Below, piece after piece: positions 41,385 to 50,866 of a DNA stretch of 64,000 nucleotides. This DNA is from Candidatus Jingweiarchaeum tengchongense. Its GTDB lineage: Archaea; Nanobdellota; Nanobdellia; Jingweiarchaeales; Jingweiarchaeaceae. The stretch is taken from contig JAPDLJ010000005.1 in NCBI GenBank assembly GCA_025920705.1, positions 1-64,000 of the forward strand, in the 5' to 3' direction. The notes under the pieces were generated by a model. The model saw nothing but the letters and a program-made list of their open reading frames with translations, searched no databases and was not told the DNA's origin. Numbering within the stretch: position 1 is the stretch's first letter; each line of letters begins with the position of its first letter. Both the position numbers and the translations under genes were made by a program.

Positions 41385-43019
41385 TTAATAAGCTTTTCTA
41401 CCAAGGAATTCAAGTAACTTTGAAATAACTTTGTTAATGAAATAGATTAGATAATCGATCAATGTTTTTTCTTTGACGATAAGGATGGATTCATAGTGAT
41501 CTGTCTTATTTGCATACTCCAGGTAAACATTTACTTTGTAACTGCCCGTCTCATTCGGAATTTCCAATTGGTATTTAAATTCTTTCTCTTGAGTTATCAG
41601 AAACATACCTAGATCGTAATTGTAACTAATGTTGGAATAGTTTATTTTTAAACCTACATTTTTTAGAATGGTGTTTCCAACATTTTTAAGCTTTAAAAAA
41701 ATGTTGGTTGGAAATGCGGTCTTATTCGGTGATATTAATATATCTGCTCTTAAAATGTTCTTCTCTATGGAAACATTCTCTTGCGTAATTATTATTTCAT
41801 CAAGTCTTGTTCTCTCAGTTATTTTGGGATTAATGGTCAAATTTAAATTAATTTCTCTTGCACCAAAAACAAAAATTAAAATTGGATTGATGTACAGGGC
41901 ATTTGGTTTAAGATTTTTTTGTGTATGGAATACATAATGAATTTGTTTTGATGAAAGTGGGGGTATAACAACACTCGAATACTCATCGCCATAGACTAAT
42001 TCCAAATCTTTCACTTTCGTAATCATGGCACTTGTTAGTACGTAACTATTCAATGGATTTTTTATTTCTAGAATTAGAAGTACATTATCATCGCATGCTG
42101 CTATTTCCTTACTCAAATAAGCCTTCGATTCTAAAGCATCAAATGAACTTGAATAGTTAATTAATTCATAGGAAAAGCTGTAATTTGAATATAAAATTGA
42201 TGCGTTACCTTCATAAGAGTAAACTGTTTCTACAGCGTTGGATGTATTGTCAGCATACAACCTAATGTGTGATGCATCAACATAACCGAATTGTCCATAT
42301 GTTGGATCAAATTCAACAAACCCGTTTTCCGGTATGTAAATATCTACCCACATATGTTCCCTCATTTCCTTTCCGGAATGGGCGATTCCAAACACATTCC
42401 TTGCTGGTATACCAACGCTTCTCAAAAATGCAACAAATAGAGAGGAAAAGCCACTGCATAACGCCTTCCTACTTTTTAATACATACGCTGGTGAAGTGTT
42501 CACACTGGAAACATAGATGAGTGACTCATCATATTTTATATTTTTACGTATCCAGTTAAAAAGTCTTAATATTGCATCATAATAATCGATTGCACCCTGA
42601 ACTATTTCACTTGCAGTTTTAGCAACTTCTTCATCGTATTCCCACTCTAAATACCTCTCAATCTCCTTAGGATAATTTGTATATGGAAATGGATAGGATC
42701 GATTTAGTTTTGCGAATGTTTTGTTAAGGAAGATGGTTGAGTTAATCCACCAATCCACCCTGTTTTTTGGATGATTGTATATTTTCGTGAAGACGGTGTT
42801 GTTGTATTTATCAATTGACAGGTTACCATTGTGCACAATTGAATGGTAGTTTTGTGGAACAAATCTAACAGTAAGATTAAGCATTTGGAAGTTTCCACTC
42901 AGCAATATATACCCGCTTGCGTTAAATTGAATGAATGCTTCATTTGCTTTGTACTCTTGTGCTATTGAAATATTTATAAGGATTAGAGTTACAAAAGCAA
43001 TTACTAAAAATTTCTTCAT
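41385..43019 (-). CDS. Surface protein with transglutaminase-like domain
   Basis: 544 residues. N-terminal signal peptide (KKFLVIAFVTLILINISIAQ), then a transglutaminase-like cysteine protease fold near residues 140-250: CSGFSSLFVAFLRSVGIPAR, EHMWVDIYIPENGFVEFDPT (Cys-His-Asp triad). CARDB-like beta domains follow, with a C-terminal hydrophobic anchor around IDYLIYFINKVISKLLEF. Probably a membrane-attached, externally facing peptidase or cross-linker. Many N-glycosylation-type sites. Confidence 0.85.
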   Translation of the reverse strand: MKKFLVIAFVTLILINISIAQEYKANEAFIQFNASGYILLSGNFQMLNLTVRFVPQNYHSIVHNGNLSIDKYNNTVFTKIYNHPKNRVDWWINSTIFLNKTFAKLNRSYPFPYTNYPKEIERYLEWEYDEEVAKTASEIVQGAIDYYDAILRLFNWIRKNIKYDESLIYVSSVNTSPAYVLKSRKALCSGFSSLFVAFLRSVGIPARNVFGIAHSGKEMREHMWVDIYIPENGFVEFDPTYGQFGYVDASHIRLYADNTSNAVETVYSYEGNASILYSNYSFSYELINYSSSFDALESKAYLSKEIAACDDNVLLILEIKNPLNSYVLTSAMITKVKDLELVYGDEYSSVVIPPLSSKQIHYVFHTQKNLKPNALYINPILIFVFGAREINLNLTINPKITERTRLDEIIITQENVSIEKNILRADILISPNKTAFPTNIFLKLKNVGNTILKNVGLKINYSNISYNYDLGMFLITQEKEFKYQLEIPNETGSYKVNVYLEYANKTDHYESILIVKEKTLIDYLIYFINKVISKLLEFLGRKAY

Positions 43020-43056
43020 ATTTACATTTATATTTTTGTCTTTTTATAAATTTATT

Positions 43057-43671
43057 ATGTTTTGTGACTTTAGAATCTGTTTTTCAGAAGAAATTGATGA
43101 AGTTAGGAAATTATTGCAGAAATTCGGTTTTGATGGTGCGTGTATAATTATGGAAGATCTAAGTAGTTATGAAAAGACAAAGAAAAAAATTTTGGATATC
43201 AACATAAATAATTTTAAATTTTTATTCGGTCTGGAATTATCAAGTGGTAAAATAGATTTACTTAAAAATAGAAAGGAATTTGATTATTTTGTTTTCAGAG
43301 ATCCAAGTTACAACATTGCAAGGATGCTTGTAAATAAGAAAAAAGTTGATTGCATATACTTCAGTAAAAAATTTTATTTTAATGATATATTAGCAAAAAA
43401 AATGAAGCAAAATAAAATTGCTCTAGAATTCTGTTTTAATGATGTCTTGAATGCTGATGGAAAAGAAAGGTCAGTTATTTTATGGAATATGATTGTAGCT
43501 GCAAAAATTTGTAAAAAATATGGAACACCCTATATCATCACGAGTGGAGCCAAAAACATCTTTGAACTTAGGAATAGAAACTCTCTCGAAAATTTTGCTA
43601 GAGTATTGGGCTTCCAAAAAACAAAAAATGCATTTTGTGTACCAAGGTTGTGTGATATACATGAAGATTAA
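43057..43671 (+). CDS. rnp3: RNase P protein component 3 (Rpp30)
   Basis: TIM-barrel-like subunit of RNase P, which matures tRNA 5' ends. 204 residues from ATG 43057. The start is chosen because the upstream frame overlaps the divergent surface protein gene and a TATA-like element sits at 43026-43036. LEFCFNDVLNADGKERSVIL and TPYIITSGAKNIFELRN match the family. It overlaps rnp2 by 11 bases and leads the RNA-processing superoperon. Confidence 0.85.
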   Translation: MFCDFRICFSEEIDEVRKLLQKFGFDGACIIMEDLSSYEKTKKKILDININNFKFLFGLELSSGKIDLLKNRKEFDYFVFRDPSYNIARMLVNKKKVDCIYFSKKFYFNDILAKKMKQNKIALEFCFNDVLNADGKERSVILWNMIVAAKICKKYGTPYIITSGAKNIFELRNRNSLENFARVLGFQKTKNAFCVPRLCDIHED

Positions 43672-43987
43672 AAAGATTTTAAGGGAACGAAAAAGATATA
43701 TAGTATTTGATACTCTTTCAGAAGGTAAGGTAAATATAAATGAGTTAAAAAATTTAATTATAAGTACTTGCATAAAAGTACTTGGAGAAATAGAGTTTGC
43801 AAAGGCAAACATGCAGATATTGAAAATAGATGAGAAGGGGGGAATAATTAAAGTTTCAAATAACAAATTAAATGAAGTAAAATTTGCACTGTCTTTATTG
43901 AAAAAAATTAATAATACAAACATAATGATTATATGTAAAAAAGTATGTGGAACATTAAAAAAAGCAAAGAGAATAAAAGGTGAATAA
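43661..43987 (+). CDS. rnp2: RNase P protein component 2 (Pop5)
   Basis: 108 residues starting at MKIKKILRERKRYIVFDTLS, typical of archaeal Pop5. Works with Rpp30 and the RNase P RNA. The start is set at ATG 43661, within the end of rnp3. psmA follows immediately. Confidence 0.85.
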   Translation: MKIKKILRERKRYIVFDTLSEGKVNINELKNLIISTCIKVLGEIEFAKANMQILKIDEKGGIIKVSNNKLNEVKFALSLLKKINNTNIMIICKKVCGTLKKAKRIKGE

Positions 43988-43988
43988 A

Positions 43989-44708
43989 ATGCCGACAAAT
44001 ATACCATCTGATTTAATGGGATATGACAGGGCTATAACTGTTTTTAGTCCTGATGGGAGATTGTTGCAGGTAGAGTATGCGAGAAAAACAGTTGCTCAAG
44101 GTACAACCGCAATCGGAATTGTTTGTAAAGATGGTGTTGTCCTTGTTGCAGATAAGAGAATATTAGATAAATTAATTGTTGCCAGCAGCGTAGAAAAAGT
44201 ATTTCAGATCGACACGCACATTGGTTGCACAATGTCAGGATTAATATCTGATGGCAGAGTTTTGGTTGAAAGAGCGCAGGAAGAAGCGCAGCGACATAGA
44301 TTAGTGTATGACGAGCCAATAGATGTACTTGGCTTGACAAGAGAGATATGTAACTACAAACAATATTACACACAGTATGCTGGTGTTAGACCATTTGGTG
44401 TGAGTTTACTAATTGCTGGGGTGGATGAAAGTCCAAGATTGTTTTTGACAGAACCGAGTGGTATATTCTTTGAATATCAAGCAGTTGCAATTGGTGAAGG
44501 TGCGCCAGTCGCAAATAAAATACTTGAAGATGAATACAGGGAAGACATTACGATAGAACAGGGAATTGCACTTGCAATAAAAGCAATAAAAAAATTTTTG
44601 ATGAATAAGTTCAAAAAAGACCGAATCGATGTCGCGATCATTGATACTCAAACAAAAAAATATAAAAAAATTTCTGGAGAAGAACTTGATAAATATATAA
44701 AGGAATAG
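43989..44708 (+). CDS. psmA: Proteasome subunit alpha
   Basis: Forms the outer rings of the 20S proteasome. The N-terminal signature YDRAITVFSPDGRLLQVEYA is complete, followed by the Ntn fold without a catalytic Thr. 239 residues. Located between rnp2 and sdo1 as in many euryarchaea. Confidence 0.95.
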   Translation: MPTNIPSDLMGYDRAITVFSPDGRLLQVEYARKTVAQGTTAIGIVCKDGVVLVADKRILDKLIVASSVEKVFQIDTHIGCTMSGLISDGRVLVERAQEEAQRHRLVYDEPIDVLGLTREICNYKQYYTQYAGVRPFGVSLLIAGVDESPRLFLTEPSGIFFEYQAVAIGEGAPVANKILEDEYREDITIEQGIALAIKAIKKFLMNKFKKDRIDVAIIDTQTKKYKKISGEELDKYIKE

Positions 44709-44715
44709 ATCAGAA

Positions 44716-45405
44716 ATGGTTAAAATTGAAGATGCTGTAATAGCTAGATTAAAGAAAGATAATAAAGTTTTTGAAATTCTAGTTGATTGTGAAAAAGCAT
44801 TAGATTTCAAAAAAGGGAAAAGTGTCAGTATTAGGGATGTCTTAGCAGTTGAGGGTATTTTCAAGGATGCAAAAAAAGGGGAGAAGGCTTCTGGAATAAA
44901 AGATGTTTTTGGTACAGATGATGTGTTCGCTATATCTGAAAAGATAATAAAAGAGGGTGAGATTCAGCTAACGACTGAGTATAGAAGAAAGCTTGTAGAA
45001 GATAAAAAGAAACAAATTATTGATGCGATTTCAAAGAAAGCAATTGATCCAAGAACAAATTTACCAATACCTCCAACAAGGATTGAACTCGCGATGGAAC
45101 AAGCGAGAGTGCATATCGACCCGTTTAAAAGCATTGATGAACAAGTAAAGAGCGTGATTGATGCAATAAAATTTATCCTACCAATCAAAATTGAAAAGAA
45201 AAAGATACAGATAATATCGCCTGTCCAGTATTCTTCAAGAATACTAAATTTTGCGCAAAGACATTGCGAAATCAAGAAGGAGGAGTGGTTAAATGATGGT
45301 TCTCTAGTACTATTGATAGAGATACCTGCTGGTACAATGGGTGAGGTTCTTAGTGAAATAAATAAAATAAGTGGTGGAAAAATTGAAAGTAAAATAATTG
45401 AATAG
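44716..45405 (+). CDS. sdo1: Ribosome maturation protein SDO1/SBDS
   Basis: 229 residues with the three SBDS domains: an N-terminal FYSH-type domain (VFEILVDCEKALDFKKGKS), a helical middle domain (TRIELAMEQARVHIDPF) and a C-terminal ferredoxin-like domain (EWLNDGSLVLLIEIPAGTMG). Acts in 50S subunit maturation. Followed directly by exosome genes. Confidence 0.95.
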   Translation: MVKIEDAVIARLKKDNKVFEILVDCEKALDFKKGKSVSIRDVLAVEGIFKDAKKGEKASGIKDVFGTDDVFAISEKIIKEGEIQLTTEYRRKLVEDKKKQIIDAISKKAIDPRTNLPIPPTRIELAMEQARVHIDPFKSIDEQVKSVIDAIKFILPIKIEKKKIQIISPVQYSSRILNFAQRHCEIKKEEWLNDGSLVLLIEIPAGTMGEVLSEINKISGGKIESKIIE

Positions 45406-45414
45406 GTGATGATG

Positions 45415-46104
45415 ATGGGGAAGTTGAATGTAAAACCAAGGGAAATTGTCGTTCCTGGCGAACCGTTAGCCGAAGGTCTCGAATACTTACCATCTGGAGG
45501 AACTTACAGAGAAAATGAGAATATCTACGCAAGCAAACTTGGTATTGTTGAAATAGATGGCAAAATAATAAAAGTAATACCATTGACTGGTGTGTATATA
45601 CCTAGCAAGGATGATAGGGTTATAGGAAAAGTCATTGACTTTGGGTTTTCTGATTGGTATGTGGATATTGGATCACCATATCCTGCTAATCTAAGGATGA
45701 GCGAAGTAGTTACTGGTTATGTTGACTTAATGAAAACAGATTTGAGCAAATATCTTGACATAGGTGATATCATTTTCACCAAAATTCTAAATATCTCAAA
45801 ATCAAAGTTTATCCAGCTAACAATGAAGGACATTGGATTAAAGAAACTAAGTGATGGCAAAATAATAAAGATAATACCATATAAAGTTCCAAGAGTAATC
45901 GGAAAACAAGGGAGTATGATCAATCTAATTAAGGAAAAAACAAATTGTGAAATTATTGTTGGACAGAATGGTTGGATTTGGATCAAAGGGAAAAATACAG
46001 AAGATGAGTTACTCGCAACAAAAGTGATATATTTAATTGAAAGTGAAAGTCATCTTTCTGGATTAACAGAAAAAATCAAACAAATGTTGGATAGAAGGGG
46101 ATGA
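45415..46104 (+). CDS. rrp4: Exosome RNA-binding subunit Rrp4
   Basis: Cap subunit of the archaeal exosome: an N-terminal domain (REIVVPGEPLAEGLEYLPSG), an S1 domain (DIGDIIFTKILNISKSKFIQ) and a KH domain (VPRVIGKQGSMINLIKEKTN). The start is at ATG 45415, 5 bases after AGGTGAT. It overlaps rrp41 by 4 bases. Confidence 0.95.
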   Translation: MGKLNVKPREIVVPGEPLAEGLEYLPSGGTYRENENIYASKLGIVEIDGKIIKVIPLTGVYIPSKDDRVIGKVIDFGFSDWYVDIGSPYPANLRMSEVVTGYVDLMKTDLSKYLDIGDIIFTKILNISKSKFIQLTMKDIGLKKLSDGKIIKIIPYKVPRVIGKQGSMINLIKEKTNCEIIVGQNGWIWIKGKNTEDELLATKVIYLIESESHLSGLTEKIKQMLDRRG

Positions 46105-46796
46105 TGATGGAAAAAAGGTTTGATGGTAGAAAATTTGATGAGTTACGCGAAATAGAAGTAAAGGTGGGTATTTTAAGTGCTTGCGATGGTTCTGCAATGT
46201 TTAGAATTGGAAATACGATCGCAATTGCGGGTGCATTTGGACCCAGGGAATGTCATCCAAAACATTTACAGGATCCCGAAAAGGCAATACTGAAATGCCA
46301 TTATGATATGATGACTTTTTCTGTTCCTGAAAGAAAGAGCCCTGGTCCAGGTAGGAGGGAAATTGAATTATCTTCTGTGATAAGAAGAGCATTGACTCCA
46401 GCGATTTTTTTAGAGGAATTTCCAAAAACATCAATTGATGTTTTTATACAAATAATGCAGGCAGATGCTGGCACTAGATGCGCAAGTATATGTGCTGCTT
46501 CTCTTGCACTAGCTGAAGCAGGCATACCAATGAGGGACTTGGTAAGTGCTGTTGGTGTGGGTAAAGTAAATGGTAAACTCGTATTGGACTTGACAAAGGA
46601 AGAAGAAGATACGGAGGGTGCCGTTGATATGCCAATTGCAATCATGCCAGGGAAGAAAAAAATTACATTATTGCAGATGGATGGAAAGTTAAGCAGGGAT
46701 GAACTTGAAGAAGCAATAAAACTTGGAGTTAAAGGTTGCTTACAAATATACGAAATTCAAAAAAAAGCATTGAAAGAAAAGTATAAGGTGAGGTAA
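46101..46796 (+). CDS. rrp41: Exosome catalytic subunit Rrp41
   Basis: RNase PH-fold phosphorolytic 3'-5' exoribonuclease, the active subunit of the exosome hexamer. GSAMFRIGNTIAIAGAFGPR, RREIELSSVIRRALTPAIFL and VDMPIAIMPGKKKITLLQMD are conserved. 231 residues. FAU-1 begins at the next base. Confidence 0.95.
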   Translation: MMMEKRFDGRKFDELREIEVKVGILSACDGSAMFRIGNTIAIAGAFGPRECHPKHLQDPEKAILKCHYDMMTFSVPERKSPGPGRREIELSSVIRRALTPAIFLEEFPKTSIDVFIQIMQADAGTRCASICAASLALAEAGIPMRDLVSAVGVGKVNGKLVLDLTKEEEDTEGAVDMPIAIMPGKKKITLLQMDGKLSRDELEEAIKLGVKGCLQIYEIQKKALKEKYKVR

Positions 46797-48170
46797 ATGA
46801 GAAGGGTCAAAATAAGAGGTATATATGCAACTGCATTAACAAAACTATTGAAAGATAGAAATTTTGAGATTGTGCTTCCTTCTGAAAAAATTTCTGAAAG
46901 GTTTGACCTATCAAATAATAGCGGTGCTGATATCTTGATATATGATAAAGAAGATATGAATGGTGTGACAATACATGGAAATGGATGTGAAGAAGTTATA
47001 AGCATCTTGAAAGAAGAATTTGATGATGTGATAATTAGGAAAGTTGAAAGTGGAGCTATATATTGTGGCTTCATTAAAGAGGTAGACCCAAAGCGTAAGG
47101 ATATTTTAATAGACATTGGTGCAGATAAATATGGCTTACTTTCATTACATAATTATTGGGGATATCTGAGAGAAGGAGAAAAGGTTCTAGTCCAGGTAAA
47201 AGGAGAAATAAAAGATTTTTATCTGCTATCAAATCAGTTAAGAATGTTTGGAGAAAGTCTAGTGTTAATAAAAAATGGCTTCACGAAATTAAGTAAACAC
47301 ATAAAGAACCAAATCGAGAAGGATAAGTTATTAGATTTAAGCAAAGAAGCAAAGATGAAGGGTTGGGGTATACTTGTCAAGTCACTTGCAGAGGGTAGAG
47401 ATATTAAAGAATTAAGGGCTGAGATGGAAAGATTAATTGAAAAAGAAAGTGAAATAAGAAAAAGATTTGAGAATGCTGAAAAACCGACAATTTTAGAAAA
47501 TGGATTTGAAATTTATTTTGTTGATTTTACGCCAATGAGTAAGGCAAAATTAGATAGAATAAGAAATTCCGTTGAAAAAACAATCGAAGGACATCATTTA
47601 CTAAAATCTGGAAATCTTTGTGAACTGGCTGATTTTGCTGATTCATTGATTGGTGAAATTGAGGAGAAGAAGATAATCGAAAAGATAAGTGCTGTGATAA
47701 AGGAAGAACTCCCTCGTGTCGGTAATAAGTACCAAGTAGTTGTCAAAAAATTGAATGGCACGGAAAGAACAGTTCACGGAGTAATAAGTGAAATGAACGA
47801 TTTTGTTAAGATAAAGAGAAATTTAAAGGCTGGAAGGAAATATGATGCGCTGGACATGGAGATAGAGGAAGGAGATTATGCGCTTACATTTATTAAAAAT
47901 GGTGCTTGGTTAATGAAAAATGAATATTACAACAAAGATGGAAAGTTAAAGGGAAAATATTTCTCAATAACGACAGCGATTGAGTTGTTCCCTAAATTTG
48001 CGAGATGCATTGACTTGGAGTTAGATGTGGTGGAGAACAGCAATGGTGAGAGGAAAATAATTGATATGGAGATCATGGAAGAAAAAATAAAAGAAGGTGT
48101 AATAAGTAAGAAGATGGGTGATAAGGCAATTGAAATTGCAAATAGAATAATGAGTGGTGAATTGAAATGA
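46797..48170 (+). CDS. FAU-1-like S1/DUF402 RNA-binding ribonuclease
   Basis: 457 residues. An S1-like segment near residues 85-145 (DILIDIGADKYGLLSL) and a C-terminal DUF402 domain (YYNKDGKLKGKYFSITTAIE, then LDLELDVVE-like) match the archaeal FAU-1 family, described as RNase E/G-like and involved in 5S rRNA processing. It is inserted between rrp41 and rrp42, which are normally adjacent, with no intergenic gap and a 4-base overlap with rrp42. Confidence 0.75.
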   Translation: MRRVKIRGIYATALTKLLKDRNFEIVLPSEKISERFDLSNNSGADILIYDKEDMNGVTIHGNGCEEVISILKEEFDDVIIRKVESGAIYCGFIKEVDPKRKDILIDIGADKYGLLSLHNYWGYLREGEKVLVQVKGEIKDFYLLSNQLRMFGESLVLIKNGFTKLSKHIKNQIEKDKLLDLSKEAKMKGWGILVKSLAEGRDIKELRAEMERLIEKESEIRKRFENAEKPTILENGFEIYFVDFTPMSKAKLDRIRNSVEKTIEGHHLLKSGNLCELADFADSLIGEIEEKKIIEKISAVIKEELPRVGNKYQVVVKKLNGTERTVHGVISEMNDFVKIKRNLKAGRKYDALDMEIEEGDYALTFIKNGAWLMKNEYYNKDGKLKGKYFSITTAIELFPKFARCIDLELDVVENSNGERKIIDMEIMEEKIKEGVISKKMGDKAIEIANRIMSGELK

Positions 48171-48940
48171 GTGAAAAGAAAAGTTATCTCAAACATTTAG
48201 CCGAGAAAAATGTAAGGTTGGATGAAAGGGATATGTTCGAGTATAGAAAACCAATCGAAATAAAAACGAATGTATCAAAAAATGCAGATGGATCTGCATT
48301 TGTAAAACTTGGCGAAACACAAGTGATTGCTGGAGTAAAAATTAGCGTGGGTGAACCATTTCCAGACAGACCGGATGAGGGTACTTTTATTGTGAATGCT
48401 GAATTTGCGGCCATTGCATCACCAAGATTTGAACCAGGTCCGCCTGGTGAAGATGCAATTGAATTGGCGAGAATTATTGATCGAGGAATTAGGAGCGCAA
48501 ATGCGATTGATCTCAAGAAACTCTGTATTGATTCTGGAAAACTTGTCTGGATAATTTTCATTGATATCTATGCACTAAATTATGATGGAAACTTAGTTGA
48601 TGCATCTATGTTGGCAGCTATGGCAGCGCTAAAGGATGCTAGATTTCCGAAGCTGGATGGTGAAAAAATTGTTTATGGAGAAAAAACAGATAAAAAATTA
48701 CCAATAAATAGTATTCCAATAAGTTGTACATTTGTAAGAATAGGGAATGCAATGATAATTGATCCAAACTTAAAGGAAGAGGATGCAAGTAACTGTGGGC
48801 TCGTAGTCACTTGTAATGAAAATGATGAGATTTGCGCATTACAAAAACTTGGATTAGAAGCAATCAATGAAGATGAGGTTCTAAAGTGTGTGGAAATTGC
48901 GATTGAAAAATCAAAGGAACTAAGAAAATATGTGGGGTAA
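48167..48940 (+). CDS. rrp42: Exosome non-catalytic subunit Rrp42
   Basis: RNase PH-fold partner of Rrp41. RLDERDMFEYRKPIEIKTNV, GSAFVKLGETQVIAGVKISV and ELARIIDRGIRSANAIDLKK are typical. 257 residues. Its own phosphorolytic site is inactive in the family; it supports RNA binding. Confidence 0.95.
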   Translation: MSEKKSYLKHLAEKNVRLDERDMFEYRKPIEIKTNVSKNADGSAFVKLGETQVIAGVKISVGEPFPDRPDEGTFIVNAEFAAIASPRFEPGPPGEDAIELARIIDRGIRSANAIDLKKLCIDSGKLVWIIFIDIYALNYDGNLVDASMLAAMAALKDARFPKLDGEKIVYGEKTDKKLPINSIPISCTFVRIGNAMIIDPNLKEEDASNCGLVVTCNENDEICALQKLGLEAINEDEVLKCVEIAIEKSKELRKYVG

Positions 48941-48945
48941 TTAAA

Positions 48946-49137
48946 ATGGAAAAATACACAAAATTTGAAAAAGCAAGGATAATAGGTGCAAGAGCACTTC
49001 AATTGTCAATGGGTGCACCAATGTTAATTAAAAAACCAGAAGGTGTGTATAGTGCAATTGAAATCGCAAAAATTGAGTTTTCAGCAGGAGTGCTACCAAT
49101 CACAGTGAAAAGAATAATGCCAGGAGAATTGAAATGA
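48946..49137 (+). CDS. rpo6: RNA polymerase subunit Rpo6 (RpoK)
   Basis: A 63-residue subunit homologous to Rpb6 and omega. KFEKARIIGARALQLSMGAP and the ending LPITVKRIMPGELK are diagnostic. It overlaps the enolase gene by 4 bases. Confidence 0.95.
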   Translation: MEKYTKFEKARIIGARALQLSMGAPMLIKKPEGVYSAIEIAKIEFSAGVLPITVKRIMPGELK

Positions 49138-50276
49138 AATTTAAAAAAATAAAAGCCAGAAAGATTTTAAATTCACTGGGTAACGAAACGATTGAAGTCG
49201 AAATTGATACAGATAAAGGAAAATTTTTATCATCTCTTCCTTCTGGAACGAGCAAAAGTAAGTTTGAAAAATATTTAAACATTGATGAAGAAGTAAGAAG
49301 AATTAATATGCTTAAAATGAGAAAGATTGATCTTAATTCAATATCGGATTTGATGAAACTTGAAGAAGAACACCATTCTTTGTTGGTTTCATATGCGCTT
49401 TTAAAAGCATTAGCAGAAGATAAAAAAATTCCTGTTTGGAAGCTAATAAACAAAAATGCAAAGAGATTCCCAATTATCATTTCAAAGATGATCGGTGGAG
49501 GAAAGCACGGCAAATACCCTGAGTTTCAAGAGTTCCTTGTTTTTAACAGAACAAATGATATTGAACGTATGGTTAAAAATAACTTAACTTTCTATCATGA
49601 AATAAAAAAAATTCTCAGTAAGCGTGAAGATTTCCTTTTTTCAAGAGATCTAGAAGGTGGTTGGAGCATAAGAATAAAAAATGAAGAAGCACTTAATTTA
49701 TTAAGGGAAATAAGTGAACTTTTCATGGACAAATATAAGATTAAGATGGAGATCGGAGTTGACATTGCTGCTTCTTCATTTTATGATGATGAAAAGAAGA
49801 AGTATGTATACGGTGACAAGGAATTGAGTAGGGATGAACAAATAAGCTATGTGTCCGAGCTCATTGATAGGTTTAATCTTGCTTATGTTGAAGATCCATT
49901 ATATGAAGAGGATTTTGATGGATTTGCTATTATCACAAAAAATTTTGGAAAAAAATGTTTGATCTGTGCTGATGATTTGACTGCAACGAATACAAAAAGA
50001 ATTGAGATTGCAAATCAATACGGTGCAGTAAATGCATGCATAATAAAACCAGATCAAGTTTATTCGTTAAATGAAACGTTCGCGTTTTCAAAGTTAGCAG
50101 AAAAATTTAAGTATAAAAGAATAATATCACATCGTTCAGGAGAGACGTGTGATGACGTACTCTCCGACTTGGGATTTGGGTTACAAGTCGATATGTTTAA
50201 AATAAGTTTATGCACAGGTGAAAGAACCGTAAAAATAAACAGGTTATTCAAAATAAAGGAGGAGTTATATGGCTGA
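49134..50276 (+). CDS. eno: Divergent enolase
   Basis: Interconverts 2-phosphoglycerate and phosphoenolpyruvate. Signatures are present but altered: KARKILNSLGNETIEVEID, LPSGTSKSK (usually GAS in place of GTS), EFQEFLVF, LEGGW, CADDLTATN, CIIKPDQ and ISHRSGETCDD. Key acidic, Lys and His-Arg-Ser residues remain. 380 residues, about 40-50 shorter than usual. Likely active, but fast-evolving. Its place between rpo6 and rpsB is conserved in archaea. Confidence 0.88.
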   Translation: MKFKKIKARKILNSLGNETIEVEIDTDKGKFLSSLPSGTSKSKFEKYLNIDEEVRRINMLKMRKIDLNSISDLMKLEEEHHSLLVSYALLKALAEDKKIPVWKLINKNAKRFPIIISKMIGGGKHGKYPEFQEFLVFNRTNDIERMVKNNLTFYHEIKKILSKREDFLFSRDLEGGWSIRIKNEEALNLLREISELFMDKYKIKMEIGVDIAASSFYDDEKKKYVYGDKELSRDEQISYVSELIDRFNLAYVEDPLYEEDFDGFAIITKNFGKKCLICADDLTATNTKRIEIANQYGAVNACIIKPDQVYSLNETFAFSKLAEKFKYKRIISHRSGETCDDVLSDLGFGLQVDMFKISLCTGERTVKINRLFKIKEELYG

Positions 50277-50859
50277 ATTATTGATCGCGCTTGATAAATA
50301 TGTAAAGTCAGGTATACATATTGGTAGTAAATTCAAGACAAAATTTATGGAACCATACATATTTAAAGTGAGACCGGATGGTCTAAGTGTATTCAACATC
50401 CAAAAGATAAATGATAAGTTGAGCGCCGCATGCAATTTTATTGCTCAATACGAACCAGATAAGATCCTCATCGTCTGTAGAAAGGAAAGCGGTAAAAAGC
50501 CATTAAAGACGCTATCAAAAATTACTGGAATAAGGGTAATTACCGGTAGATATCTACCCGGATCAATGACAAATCCAAATTACCTTGGAAATTATATGGA
50601 ACCTGAAATACTGTTTGTATGTGATCCGTGGGCTGACAGACAAGCGATTAAAGATGCTTTAAAAATTGGTATTCCTATTATTGCGCTTTGTGATTCAAAT
50701 AATACGACAAATAATATTGATCTCGTAATTCCATGCAATAACAAAGCAAAAAAAGCACTTTCACTTATTTTCTATGTTTTAACGAAAGAATATTTGAAAG
50801 CAAAGGGGAAGATAAAAAGCGATAAAGAATTTAATTATAAATTAAAAGATTTTATATAG
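50269..50859 (+). CDS. rps2: Ribosomal protein S2
   Basis: 196 residues, archaeal form. GIHIGSKFKTKFMEPYIFKV, RYLPGSMTNP and ALCDSNNTTNNIDLVIPCNN match the family. It overlaps the enolase end by 8 bases. Confidence 0.95.
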   Translation: MAELLIALDKYVKSGIHIGSKFKTKFMEPYIFKVRPDGLSVFNIQKINDKLSAACNFIAQYEPDKILIVCRKESGKKPLKTLSKITGIRVITGRYLPGSMTNPNYLGNYMEPEILFVCDPWADRQAIKDALKIGIPIIALCDSNNTTNNIDLVIPCNNKAKKALSLIFYVLTKEYLKAKGKIKSDKEFNYKLKDFI

Positions 50860-50866
50860 TGATAAA

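Noticed and set aside
49134-50276. Enolase pseudogene
   Set aside because: The frame is intact over 380 codons, catalytic motifs are kept, and it overlaps neighbours in a conserved operon.
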